Shown: positions 1 through 8,559 of the stretch, in pieces
Layout of the letters: each line of letters starts with the position of its first letter
Position numbering within the stretch: position 1 is the first letter of the stretch
NCBI GenBank assembly: GCA_937904325.1
Contig: CALGTK010000394.1
Span: 1-36,649 of the forward strand
DNA from: an uncultured Planctomyces sp.
GTDB taxonomy: Bacteria; Planctomycetota; Planctomycetia; Planctomycetales; Planctomycetaceae
DNA: 36,649 nt
Reading direction: 5' to 3'
Translations under genes and position numbers: made by a program
The notes under the pieces: generated by a model
Told to the model about the DNA's origin: nothing
Seen by the model: the letters and a program-made list of their open reading frames with translations, nothing else
Databases searched by the model: none

Positions 1-3
1 TCG

Positions 4-1380
4 CTACCCGAATAATGGCTGTATGACGTTGCCACTGTTCAGCCGGGACGGCCGACCGAGACGGTCGTGGACTTCAGCATTCGGTGGGATTCCCAGGAGC
101 CTGTAGACGGTCGCGCCGACATCATCGGGCGAGTACGCCGTGGTCACGGGGTAGGCGCCGATGTCGTCGGAACGGCCGATCATCTGCCCGCCTTGTACGC
201 CCCCGCCTGCGAAGAACCCAAAGAAGCACGGCCCCCAGTGATCGCGTCCCTGCTTGTCGTTGATTTTCGGAGTCCGACCGAACTCGCCGAGCATCATGAC
301 CAGTGTGTCGTCCAGTCGGCCGCTTTCGTGGAGATCTTCAAGCAGCGCTGCAACTCCCATATCCACAGGTGGCAAAAGACGGTCCTTTAGCGTCGGGAAA
401 ATATTTCCGTGGTTGTCCCACGTCTGAGCACCTCCGACATTGACCTGCACAACTGGCACTCCGACTTCAATCAGGCGACGCGCCACCAGTAATGACTGCC
501 CTGTCGTATTCCGACCGAATCGGTCTCGGACGGAGTCGGCCTCGTGGTTCAGTTCGAAGGCCTTTGCGAGTCGGCTCGAAGTTAGAATTGAAAACGCCAG
601 TTGCTGATCGTCGGTCAACCGAGTCGCTTCAGCGGCTCGATCAAGTTGTTGCTGCTGAATGTTGATTTCATTCAGCAGCGTCTCCCGGCGATCCAAACGC
701 GAGACGTCAAGCCCCGGTGACAACGTCAGACTGTCAACTTTGAAGTCCGGTTTCTGCGGATCGCCTTTAATCTGCCAGGGATCAAATTTCGGTCCCAGAA
801 ATCCAGCATGCTGCCCCGGCCAGGTTAATGGTCCCTGTAAAAGGAAAGTAGGCAGGTTAACGCCACTGGGAATCCCGTCGTTTCGGGGTCGCAGGAAACC
901 TAACCCCGACGAGTAACATGGCCAGTCGTCACGCGAAGCTACTTTGTCAAAGAATGCTCCTGGCTGGAGATGTCCGGTCAGTACATGGTGTGTCGACATC
1001 AGATGGTTGTTGTCTTTGTGGGACAACGTTCGGATTACGGCGTACTTATCGGCCTGTTTTGCAAGATGCGGCAGGTGCTCGCAAATCTGCATTCCGGCGA
1101 CGGAGGTCGAGACCGGATTGAACTCGCCGCGAATCTCTGCTGGAGAGTCCGGTTTCATATCGAAAGTTTCATGGTGACTGGCTGCACCGGTCAGCCACAC
1201 TATCACAATCTGTTTTGCGCTGTCGCTCGACGAGTTTGCTGCCTCAGCAGCGGCCGCCTTCGCACGGCCTGCAAGGGCTGACATCAGGCCAACTCCAGCT
1301 AAGCTTGAAGTACCTGCCTGAATCACTGCTCTACGGCTGAAACCAACTGGCCTCGTCCGCTGATAATCACTTGTCGGCAC
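4..1380 (-). CDS. DUF1501 domain-containing exported protein
   Basis: This 458-residue protein belongs to the DUF1501 family, abundant in planctomycetes and related to the alkaline-phosphatase/sulfatase fold. The enzymatic role of the family is not established. The N-terminus has a twin-arginine motif (SRRAVIQ, residues 15-21), a hydrophobic stretch and an Ala-rich cleavage region ending near AKA, so Tat export is likely. Family blocks are visible: IVIVWLTGAASHHETFD after the leader, and GEFGRTP (365-371) followed by DHWGP. The length is normal and the protein is complete, ending at the TAG read from bases 4-6. The start is GTG, preceded by an AAGGGAAG stretch. Family members usually follow a DUF1549/DUF1553 gene. 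None lies upstream here; the preceding 800 bases are noncoding or decayed. The family call is firm and the function unknown. Confidence 0.93.
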   Translation of the reverse strand: MPTSDYQRTRPVGFSRRAVIQAGTSSLAGVGLMSALAGRAKAAAAEAANSSSDSAKQIVIVWLTGAASHHETFDMKPDSPAEIRGEFNPVSTSVAGMQICEHLPHLAKQADKYAVIRTLSHKDNNHLMSTHHVLTGHLQPGAFFDKVASRDDWPCYSSGLGFLRPRNDGIPSGVNLPTFLLQGPLTWPGQHAGFLGPKFDPWQIKGDPQKPDFKVDSLTLSPGLDVSRLDRRETLLNEINIQQQQLDRAAEATRLTDDQQLAFSILTSSRLAKAFELNHEADSVRDRFGRNTTGQSLLVARRLIEVGVPVVQVNVGGAQTWDNHGNIFPTLKDRLLPPVDMGVAALLEDLHESGRLDDTLVMMLGEFGRTPKINDKQGRDHWGPCFFGFFAGGGVQGGQMIGRSDDIGAYPVTTAYSPDDVGATVYRLLGIPPNAEVHDRLGRPSRLNSGNVIQPLFG

Positions 1381-2181
1381 TTTGCGACTTCCCTTGCTGA
1401 AACAAAGATCAGAAACAATGTTTCAGTTTACGAGCCAGATAGAATTGAGGAAATGCCTCGAGACCGGTCCTGGTGAAAAAGCCGTACCTTTCTGCCATTA
1501 GTTTCGGCGCATTCGTATTCGGCAGAATCTGTGTCTGCAATTCAAGCCGACTGTCAGTCGCACTGGGGATGTAACTAAGGAATGAAACAAGTGGTCTCAA
1601 AATCGTCTGCTTTGCAGCAGTAAGTTCGATGCATTTCAGAACTCGTGAAAAACCAATCTTTTCGAAGCACGCTGAGCAGCTTGATCTGAAGTCCTCAGAC
1701 AAGTCAGTGACTTCACTACCGATAACTAGAAATCAATTGGCAATACTGACGATACCAGGAAGGCTTAAGACGGTTCCGGCGGTCAAATCTTTTGAAACAG
1801 CAACCACAAATGAGGACTTCCATATCGAGAGCATTTACAAGACGGTAATCGCGAGGGATCGGTTACGTTTTCAATTGAATGTCCAGCAAGCATGAACGCA
1901 GCGTTCATGGAATTGCAGACACAGTCTCGTCGTCGGCCAGGAGTACTTTTATGTGCGACATCCAATCCCTGGATTACTTTCGAGTATACAAACAAGTCCG
2001 CCTGGTGCAGACCAAATATCGGGTTTCGAACCTGGTGCAGCGCCGCCGCAAATGGCCTTTGAACCTGGTTTGAGTCGACAGACACTTTACCAGCGGTTGG
2101 AAGAACACGACATCGACCCCTGGCGATTAACGAGGCCAACTTGCCGTAAGACGTTCCTGGCCGTGCAACAGTATTGTTCGA
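1381..2181. other. Gene-poor intergenic stretch
   Basis: About 800 bases between two minus-strand genes. Frames on both strands are short and have no family resemblance. The only recognisable coding trace is the HTH-like fragment at 2067-2138. I see no tRNA, clear terminator or CRISPR-like repeat. Confidence 0.5.
2067..2138 (+). pseudogene. Remnant of a Fis-type HTH (HTH_8) segment
   Basis: Frame 2067-2138 encodes GLSRQTLYQRLEEHDID and a few more residues. This matches the second and third helices of the Fis-type HTH that ends sigma-54-dependent activators and some response regulators (usual form: LGLSRQTLYRRLKEHGI). The upstream frame is unrelated and interrupted, so neither the first helix nor any AAA+ or receiver domain precedes it. 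It is most simply a decayed C-terminal end. At about 17 residues, chance resemblance is possible. Confidence 0.4.
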
Positions 2182-3585
2182 TCATTTCTTTCCTTTTACC
2201 TCATTGTGCGTTTCGGAAGCGATGTCGACCTTGCCCGAAAACGAGTTTCCGTTGAGTGTGATTCCCCGGTTCGATTTGTCGATATTCAAGTCGGTTCCGG
2301 CCGTGCCTGCCACTCTACAATTTGCGACGGTTGTGCCAGAGGTCCCCTTCAAAACGATACCGGAATCACAGTTAGTCAGAAGTAGCCCGGTCAGCAAGAA
2401 GCCTGAACATCGATCGAGAATGACGGCGCCTTCCTGAGTGGCGAACTTGTGGATCGTCGAATTCGCAAAAATGCAGTCGGCACAATTGACGAATCGAATT
2501 GTCCCCGGTCGCGTGAATTGCCGAGGGTTGAAGGTGTTTCCGGTAACGACCACCCGCTGGCTATTGGCAACAATCAGATTGTTCGGCTTCGGAGCGAAGA
2601 ACGTGTTCGAGCTGACCGTCACGTCATGCGAATGGCTGATGTCGACGTTCGTTGTTGTGTCGCTGAGTACGTTGCCAGAGATCGTCACTGAGTTGATCGG
2701 GTAGATTTTCTTTCCGGCAAGCCGAATGTTTGCTCCACCGAGTGCCTGAGTTTTCTCTTCGGAACCGGAATAATTGGCCGAGTGCTGAATTGTGCAACCG
2801 GTGATTGCGATCTCGGCGATCGATTTGGTCTTATCGTCTGCCGAGCCACTGACATCGATCAGGATGTTGGCCGTCCTTGTCGGAGTTTCGTCGGCTGGCA
2901 TGTTGCCTTCGATATCGCACCCCGTCACCTGTAGATTTCGAACGTTTCCATCTCGAACAACAATGCCCCCCGCTCGGTTGTACGAGATGTGCGAATTCGA
3001 AACGTTGATCTGATGCAGATTCACGTCGTCCAGGAAAATTCCGACGCCGGAGTTTTCATACAGGTGGCAATCGGAAATTACTACGTTGCGGTTTCTGTTT
3101 GAAAGGTAGATCGCGTGTCTGCACCATCGAACGGATACTCGATTCACAATAGGTGCGACGGTCTGTCGAAGTTCGACACCGTCTGCTTCTGGATGAGCCC
3201 CCAGAATTTCGATACCCGTCACGATCGGCATTCGTTCATTCCAGGTCACGGGTTTGAACGATTTTGGCGACGCCGTGCCCTCGTGAGTGCCTGTGAATCG
3301 AATCGCCGGCCCGGCGCCATCCATGATGATGGTCGCACCTCCGATAGATTTGACCGCTGCGGCACCGAGTTTCTTCAGGTCAAATTCCAGCGTGCTGGTG
3401 ATTCTATAATTCTTCTCGATCAATAGCAGTCGGCCACCGTTGTTATCAATCTGTGCCTGCAGCTCCGAAGTCATGTCCGGCAGCGATTGCAGATCTGGAA
3501 TCTGCTCGGTCGTCCGTTCCCATTGCGCGAGGCACGGAGAAATTGAAATGAAGACCAGGCAAAGCAAAGTGACGGTGAGGCGCAT
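2182..3585 (-). CDS. Secreted right-handed parallel beta-helix protein
   Basis: A 467-residue protein with a clear Sec signal peptide (MRLTVTLLCLVFISISPCLAQ, cleavage after about residue 20). The body has many short repeats of the form ...I..C.I..N....I.L.., such as VVISDCHLYENSGVGIFL, INVSNSHISYNRAGGIVV and VTGCDIEGN. These are the rungs of a right-handed parallel beta-helix, as in pectate-lyase and NosD-like folds. Such proteins often bind or cleave polysaccharides, but I see no catalytic motif that would assign a reaction. The start has a GGAAAG ribosome-binding sequence about 8 bases upstream. The gene stands alone, 800 bases from DUF1501 and divergent from the nitrilase-family gene. The fold call is good and the substrate unknown. 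Confidence 0.8.
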   Translation of the reverse strand: MRLTVTLLCLVFISISPCLAQWERTTEQIPDLQSLPDMTSELQAQIDNNGGRLLLIEKNYRITSTLEFDLKKLGAAAVKSIGGATIIMDGAGPAIRFTGTHEGTASPKSFKPVTWNERMPIVTGIEILGAHPEADGVELRQTVAPIVNRVSVRWCRHAIYLSNRNRNVVISDCHLYENSGVGIFLDDVNLHQINVSNSHISYNRAGGIVVRDGNVRNLQVTGCDIEGNMPADETPTRTANILIDVSGSADDKTKSIAEIAITGCTIQHSANYSGSEEKTQALGGANIRLAGKKIYPINSVTISGNVLSDTTTNVDISHSHDVTVSSNTFFAPKPNNLIVANSQRVVVTGNTFNPRQFTRPGTIRFVNCADCIFANSTIHKFATQEGAVILDRCSGFLLTGLLLTNCDSGIVLKGTSGTTVANCRVAGTAGTDLNIDKSNRGITLNGNSFSGKVDIASETHNEVKGKK

Positions 3586-3709
3586 TCTGATTCTTTCCGA
3601 GTTGATATTTTCGTTTCGACGAACAAGCAGTATCCAGGTTTAGCGGAGATTCAATCAATCGACCGGGCGGAAAAGAAGTCGGATAAAGGGAAACCCGTTA
3701 ACCCGAACA

Positions 3710-3844
3710 ATGCCGCGGATGGGCGTGTTTCGTATTCGGCAAGGTGCGGTGTGGTTTCCCAATGTTACTTTTCGTTCGGCGAGCCACTGGGCCGCTGGTA
3801 TCACGGAAGATCGCGTTTGGCTCGGCTTCAGATTTTCGAAATGC
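3710..3844 (+). pseudogene. C-terminal remnant of a formylglycine-generating-enzyme (SUMF1) domain
   Basis: This frame contains RIRQGAVWFPNVTFRSA (from residue 8 of the frame) and later RVWLGFR. The spacing matches the end of FGE-sulfatase/SUMF1 domains, whose consensus is RV.RGG.W......RSA.R followed by LGFR. The usual RGG is altered to RQGA, and no upstream part of the domain is present. The frame stays open to 3970, but residues after LGFRFSK resemble nothing. I read it as a decayed gene end. It lies in the spacer between the divergent beta-helix and amidohydrolase genes, which is otherwise empty. Confidence 0.5.
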
Positions 3845-3980
3845 ACGGACGAACTTCAGAGCAAGAATTTGATGGCCGAAAATGAGAAGAGCCCGCCGCG
3901 AGTTCTACGCGCGAAGGCGTCGGTGTTGAACTCACGGCGGACAGATGACACAACACCTGTCTTCCGGGCGTGACACCTCT

Positions 3981-4889
3981 ATGGAGAATATGATGGAATC
4001 TTTCAAAATTGCGGCCGTCAGCATGAACAGCCCGTTCGATGAACTCGATTGGGTGTTCGGTCAGATGGACGATTACTGTCGTGAGGCAGCGAATTCAGCA
4101 GCTCGTCTTGTCCTTTTTCCAGAATTACTGATCCATTCACACTGCAATCCGAGAACCTGGGAATTGGCTGAATCTGTCCCCGACGGTCCAAGTGTTCAAC
4201 GATGTATCGAGATGGCAAAAAAGTACGGACTCGTTTTGTCTGTTGGGATTTCTGAAAAACCACGAGACGTCGTCTTCAACACTCAGTTTCTGGTTGGCCC
4301 AGACGGCTATATTGGGAAGCAACGCAAGATGCACATGTCTCGGGATGAAACTCTCTATTACAAAGGTGGACGTGAGATCGAGGTGCACGATCTTGGCTTC
4401 TGCAAAGTCGGGACGATCATCTGCTACGACAATCAGTTTCCAGAAGTTGCCAGAATTCTCGCGTTGAAGGGAGCGGACGTCCTGCTGATGCCACATGCTG
4501 CTCGCCTTCAAAATTGGGATGAATCACCCGGCTCCATGGCCGCCGCACGGCACCACTCGATCGATTTCTTTACATCGTGCTATGCGATGAGGGGGCGAGA
4601 GAATGCCTGCTTCGCCGTACTGGCGAATATGGCTGGCAGGGCAGGGCAACTTGATACTTATCCAGCGGACTCACCAGCGCAGCCGCATCACTGTGGTGGT
4701 GGGCTCGTGTTTGCACCGGATGGAGAAGTGCTTGCATCTACGCAGTGCGACGAAATTCGTGACGAGATGATCGTTTGCCACCTGGATTTCAGCCGGCTCG
4801 CCGCAGAACGAAGCCTTCCGAATTACACCGTAAAAACTCGCAGACCTGAGTTGTACGGCGAACTTATCCGCCTCAGCGATGACTCGTGA
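3981..4889 (+). CDS. Carbon-nitrogen hydrolase (nitrilase superfamily)
   Basis: An amidohydrolase of about 302 residues in the nitrilase superfamily, which hydrolyses C-N bonds with a Glu-Lys-Cys triad. All three are visible, numbered from the ATG at 3981: Glu48 in LVLFPELL, Lys116 in KQRKMHMS, and Cys148 in VGTIICYDNQFPE, followed by ADVLLMPHAAR. No signal peptide is seen, so it should be cytoplasmic. The frame opens earlier (3945) with residues unlike the family. I chose 3981 because the family starts just before the first strand (FKIAAVSMNS); 3990 and 3993 are also possible, and no start has a convincing ribosome-binding site. It converges on the RTX gene with a 27-base gap. Substrate not predictable: carbamoylputrescine, omega-amide and other amides are all possible. 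Confidence 0.88.
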   Translation: MENMMESFKIAAVSMNSPFDELDWVFGQMDDYCREAANSAARLVLFPELLIHSHCNPRTWELAESVPDGPSVQRCIEMAKKYGLVLSVGISEKPRDVVFNTQFLVGPDGYIGKQRKMHMSRDETLYYKGGREIEVHDLGFCKVGTIICYDNQFPEVARILALKGADVLLMPHAARLQNWDESPGSMAAARHHSIDFFTSCYAMRGRENACFAVLANMAGRAGQLDTYPADSPAQPHHCGGGLVFAPDGEVLASTQCDEIRDEMIVCHLDFSRLAAERSLPNYTVKTRRPELYGELIRLSDDS

Positions 4890-4916
4890 GGATAGCGCGA
4901 GCGGCAAACGTCCAGG

Positions 4917-7900
4917 TCAGGACTCTTTGACCCAGTTCGGGACAGGTGTCAGTTGGAAGGCCTCGTCGATCTCTTCGGCCAGTCCTGTAACGACGTCGCC
5001 TGCGTCTGCTGATCCTTCGCCGCTTCCGCCAGCAACCTGGTCTGTGTCCACGCCGCCGTCGACATTGTCAGAGTCGGCTCCGCCAAATATTGTGTCTGAG
5101 CCGGCCTCGCCTCGAATCGAATCGTCTCCTGATCCGCCGTAGGCGATGTCGTCGCCGAGTTGACCGAAGAGTGTGTCATCGCCACCTCCGCCTGACAGGC
5201 CGTCAGCACCATCTCCACCAAGGAGCTGGTCATTGCCGGCTCCACCTTGCAGAAAGTCGTTGCCGCCGCCTCCGGTCAACGTATCGTTTCCGTCCTGGCC
5301 ACGGAGCAGGTCCATGAAGTTGGAGCCTGTTAATTGGTCGTTTCCAGCGCCTCCATCAAGAGTTGGTGGGTAGGTTGGAACAAAGCCGCTGATATCGATG
5401 GTATTGTCGCCGTCACCGCCAATCAGGTGAGCAGTTTCAATACGGATGATGGTGTCAGTTCCTCGGCCAGTCAGCGAACTGGCTGTGAGTGTGAAATCGA
5501 CGTTTCCGGATTCCATCACGAGGTCCGTGCCCGCTCCGCCATCGAGTGTGTCGTCGCCCAGACCTCCGATCAGCGTGTCGAATGATGATCCCTGTCCACG
5601 CAGTCGATCATTCCCGTCGCCTCCGATCAGAATGTCGCGACCGGCGGCGCCGGAAAGATTGTCATTGCCTGCTCGGCCGTCGATGGTGTCGTTGCCGGCG
5701 TCGCCGAGCAGTGCATCGTTGATGTCACTACCGATCAATGTGTCGTTACCGCTGTGTCCTCGGAGAGTGACGCTGGTCTGTCCTGCGGAAAAGAAAGCTG
5801 ATGTATCGATTCGGTTGTCGGATGCTCCGCCGAACAGGATGGCTCGTTCGACTGAAACGAGAGTGTCGTTGCCGTTACCAGTCATCGAAGTGTTTGTCAG
5901 GACGAAGTCGGCATCGGCTTCGTCGAAGATGACATCGTCCCCCGCGCCTCCGTTGATCAGGTCATCGCCTTCGCCACCGTATAACGTGTCACCGGATGAG
6001 CCCTGTCCAAAGAGTCGGTCGCTGCCACTGCCACCTCGCAGGCTGTCTCGTCCGCTGCCACCAGCGAGATTGTCGTCGCCGGTTCCTCCACTCAGTGTGT
6101 CGCGTCCGGCACCGCCGTTCAACGTGTCTGCATCTTCGCCGCCGTCAACGAGGTCGTCACCGGCTCCGGACAGCAGGATGTCATTGCCGGACCCGCCTGC
6201 CATCACGTCATCAGTCACTGTGCCGGTCAGTGTGTCATCGCCGCCGTTGCCGCGGAGAGTGACGCTGTTCGAGAAGTCGGAGGCGTCGATTTGATTATTC
6301 GACGAGTCGCCATGGAGTTCCGCATTTTCAAGTGAGACGAGTGTGTCGGTGCCGTTTCCGTCGTAAGTTCCGTCAAGAAGCGTTTGCTGGCTGGCAACGG
6401 CGTCATCGAGAAAGAGGTCCGTGCCTCCGTTTCCGTTGAGCGAATCGTCGCCGGCACCACCTGTTAGCGTGTCGTCGTCCATGCCTCCAGCGATCGTATC
6501 GTTACCCTGACCTCCGTTTACGGCAACGCCCAATGAGCCCCCGTCGAGGTTTTGAATGGTGATGTCATCGTTGCCGCCGAGTGAATTGATTGTCAGCGAG
6601 GCCGTCGGGTCGGCGAATACGATCGGAAGGCTGATGCCGTTGCTGGTGACTTGTGAGAGTCCGTTAGATACGCTTCCGTCGTCACCAACAACGATCTGTT
6701 CGTCGGCGTCCGTCAAACTGAATTCGCGGTTTGTAGCAATAAGACGATCGATGATTCCCTCGACACCGGTATACAGGTTCGAGATGCCGTCGATGGAAAC
6801 GGAACCTGTGCCCGCAACAGTTAACGAGGACGTATGAATAACCGAAGATACAGTCCCGGCGTGCACGTCGATTCGGTCTCCATCAACAGACGTCTCACCG
6901 CCGGCGTTGAATGTGAATCCGTCTGCTGGCAGTGGGTTTCCATCTGTGCCGTCAAAAATCAGGATGTCGTCGTCACCTGAGCCGTTGATGACGAGGTTAG
7001 TGACGGATGCTGATTCGGCCTGGGCTGTCAATATCCCGTTGACGTAGACCTCAAGCCGCGTGCCATTTCGCTTGACTCGGAACACGTCCGCGGAACCGTC
7101 GTCCGCTTCGTTGCCGTTCGGATGATCATCGGTCTCGACGGTCCATATGCTGGCGGTGGCGACGATTTCGATTGGAACCAGCTGGTAGTCGATCGCACTG
7201 GGAAACTCGCCGACGCCAGTCGTGATGCTATGCGTTCCTGCCAGTCCATTGACCGGCGTGATTGTTGTCGTGCCGGTACTCGGATTGACGACGTAGTTGA
7301 GATTGGCGTTGGAAAGTTCCGGGATGAAAAGGTTGTTTGCCGCGAGCAGGGCCTCGTCAAGAAATGTGACAGGATTGCCTTCAAGATCGATCTGAGTCAG
7401 TTGCAGCTCTGTTGGCATGTCGACGAGTGTTCGGACTGACGGGATGTCAGTCAGGAACGGCTGATTGTTCACCGTGTCTGCCTGAATGGTTACCTCAAAG
7501 GTCTGCTGAGCCTGATTGCCATCGGGATCCGAAACGGTCACAGTGATCGTGGCTGACCCAGTGACACCTTCCGGAGCACTCAGCATAAGCACGCCGTTTT
7601 CGATGTCGGTGAAAACGTTGAACATCGTGACAACAACGGACGTATCGGGAGCCGAGTTTGTTACCGGTGTTTCGCTGATTGCTTCGCGGACGGATTCTCC
7701 AGTGGTGAGCAGTCCGAAGACGGTGTGTTGAGAGTCAAGATGCCGTTGTACGCCTTCGGTGATGAAAAATTGTGAATCGTTCGTGTCGTCCTCGGATTTG
7801 GCCATGGACAGCACGCCAGTCGTGTTGTGCTGCAGGTCCGGATGGAACTGATCGTCGAAGTCACCGAGTGACGATCCACCTGTTCCGACCGGGTCGCCAT

Positions 7901-8366
7901 TTGGATCGCCACCCTGCAGAACAAAGTTGTTGATGACACGGTGAAATATCGAGCCGTCATAGAAGTTGCTTTCTGCTAACTCGATAATCTGCTCGGTCGC
8001 GCGCGGCGCCTTGTCTTCGTACAGCTCGAACGTCATCACGCCGAAATCCTGGACGTCGATTTCAATGCTGCGGTTGCCTTGAGGGACGGATGTCGTGACA
8101 TCAGAGTTGCTGCTGCTCGCGGAAAATGACAACGTCTGATCGTCGGCGTCGGAGCCGTTCAATGGGATGTGCAGCGGCGAACCTGACAGCAGTGTCACAT
8201 CTGTTATCGGAGCGAGGACCGGTGTCGCGGTCAGGAGCGAGCGGACTTCGAGCGGCTCGGTAAATGCAGGACGAGAGGTATGGTTCGCTCGACGGCGGTA
8301 CTTGAGTGACGACAGTGAGAGCACGCGGATCGACGATGGTCTCTTCAGCCAGGCGAAAGTGTTCAT
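4917..8366 (-). CDS. Secreted cyclophilin-type peptidyl-prolyl isomerase fused to RTX-like Ca-binding repeats
   Basis: A 1149-residue multidomain surface or secreted protein. Residues 1-47 carry a basic leader ending in PLEVRSLLTA, the planctomycete extracellular LEPR-type motif. Residues 108-255 are a cyclophilin domain: FHRV (141-144), QGGDPNGDPVGTGG (151-164), SQFFIT (198-203), LDSQHTVFG (210-218). Cadherin/Ig-like segments lie around 265-300. From about 595 to 1115 are glycine-aspartate nonapeptides (GGxGxDxLx) of hemolysin type, expected to bind calcium. Three longer segments (about 650-705, 815-875 and 955-1005) are homologous and divide the repeat region. The frame extends to 8504, but those 46 residues lack the leader character and the ATG at 8366 starts a typical one, so I chose that. 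It follows the actin gene on the same strand after 193 bases. Domain calls are firm; the role is inferred to be extracellular folding or adhesion. Confidence 0.88.
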   Translation of the reverse strand: MNTFAWLKRPSSIRVLSLSSLKYRRRANHTSRPAFTEPLEVRSLLTATPVLAPITDVTLLSGSPLHIPLNGSDADDQTLSFSASSSNSDVTTSVPQGNRSIEIDVQDFGVMTFELYEDKAPRATEQIIELAESNFYDGSIFHRVINNFVLQGGDPNGDPVGTGGSSLGDFDDQFHPDLQHNTTGVLSMAKSEDDTNDSQFFITEGVQRHLDSQHTVFGLLTTGESVREAISETPVTNSAPDTSVVVTMFNVFTDIENGVLMLSAPEGVTGSATITVTVSDPDGNQAQQTFEVTIQADTVNNQPFLTDIPSVRTLVDMPTELQLTQIDLEGNPVTFLDEALLAANNLFIPELSNANLNYVVNPSTGTTTITPVNGLAGTHSITTGVGEFPSAIDYQLVPIEIVATASIWTVETDDHPNGNEADDGSADVFRVKRNGTRLEVYVNGILTAQAESASVTNLVINGSGDDDILIFDGTDGNPLPADGFTFNAGGETSVDGDRIDVHAGTVSSVIHTSSLTVAGTGSVSIDGISNLYTGVEGIIDRLIATNREFSLTDADEQIVVGDDGSVSNGLSQVTSNGISLPIVFADPTASLTINSLGGNDDITIQNLDGGSLGVAVNGGQGNDTIAGGMDDDTLTGGAGDDSLNGNGGTDLFLDDAVASQQTLLDGTYDGNGTDTLVSLENAELHGDSSNNQIDASDFSNSVTLRGNGGDDTLTGTVTDDVMAGGSGNDILLSGAGDDLVDGGEDADTLNGGAGRDTLSGGTGDDNLAGGSGRDSLRGGSGSDRLFGQGSSGDTLYGGEGDDLINGGAGDDVIFDEADADFVLTNTSMTGNGNDTLVSVERAILFGGASDNRIDTSAFFSAGQTSVTLRGHSGNDTLIGSDINDALLGDAGNDTIDGRAGNDNLSGAAGRDILIGGDGNDRLRGQGSSFDTLIGGLGDDTLDGGAGTDLVMESGNVDFTLTASSLTGRGTDTIIRIETAHLIGGDGDNTIDISGFVPTYPPTLDGGAGNDQLTGSNFMDLLRGQDGNDTLTGGGGNDFLQGGAGNDQLLGGDGADGLSGGGGDDTLFGQLGDDIAYGGSGDDSIRGEAGSDTIFGGADSDNVDGGVDTDQVAGGSGEGSADAGDVVTGLAEEIDEAFQLTPVPNWVKES

Positions 8367-8559
8367 GATGACGTTGTCCGATGGGGACTGTTCGCGACAA
8401 GGTGGGAAGATGACGCAGAGAGATGTGAGGTGTGAAAATGAGGTCGGCGTCTGGTGTCGCAGTTTGCTGTGATCGGGCCGGCGACAGGCAGAGTCTCCTG
8501 TCACCCACTGTTCCGATCGCCGCCCGTCTTCAGTTGTTTTTCGAGTTCCGTTAGCTGAA

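Noticed and set aside
5090-6294. Long plus-strand frames (up to 282 residues) opposite the RTX gene
   Set aside because: Repetitive antisense of the Gly-Asp repeats, rich in Ser/Pro/Arg, typical of shadow frames.
8367-8504. 46-residue N-terminal extension of the cyclophilin-RTX frame
   Set aside because: The extension has no leader character; the ATG at 8366 begins a typical planctomycete surface-protein leader.
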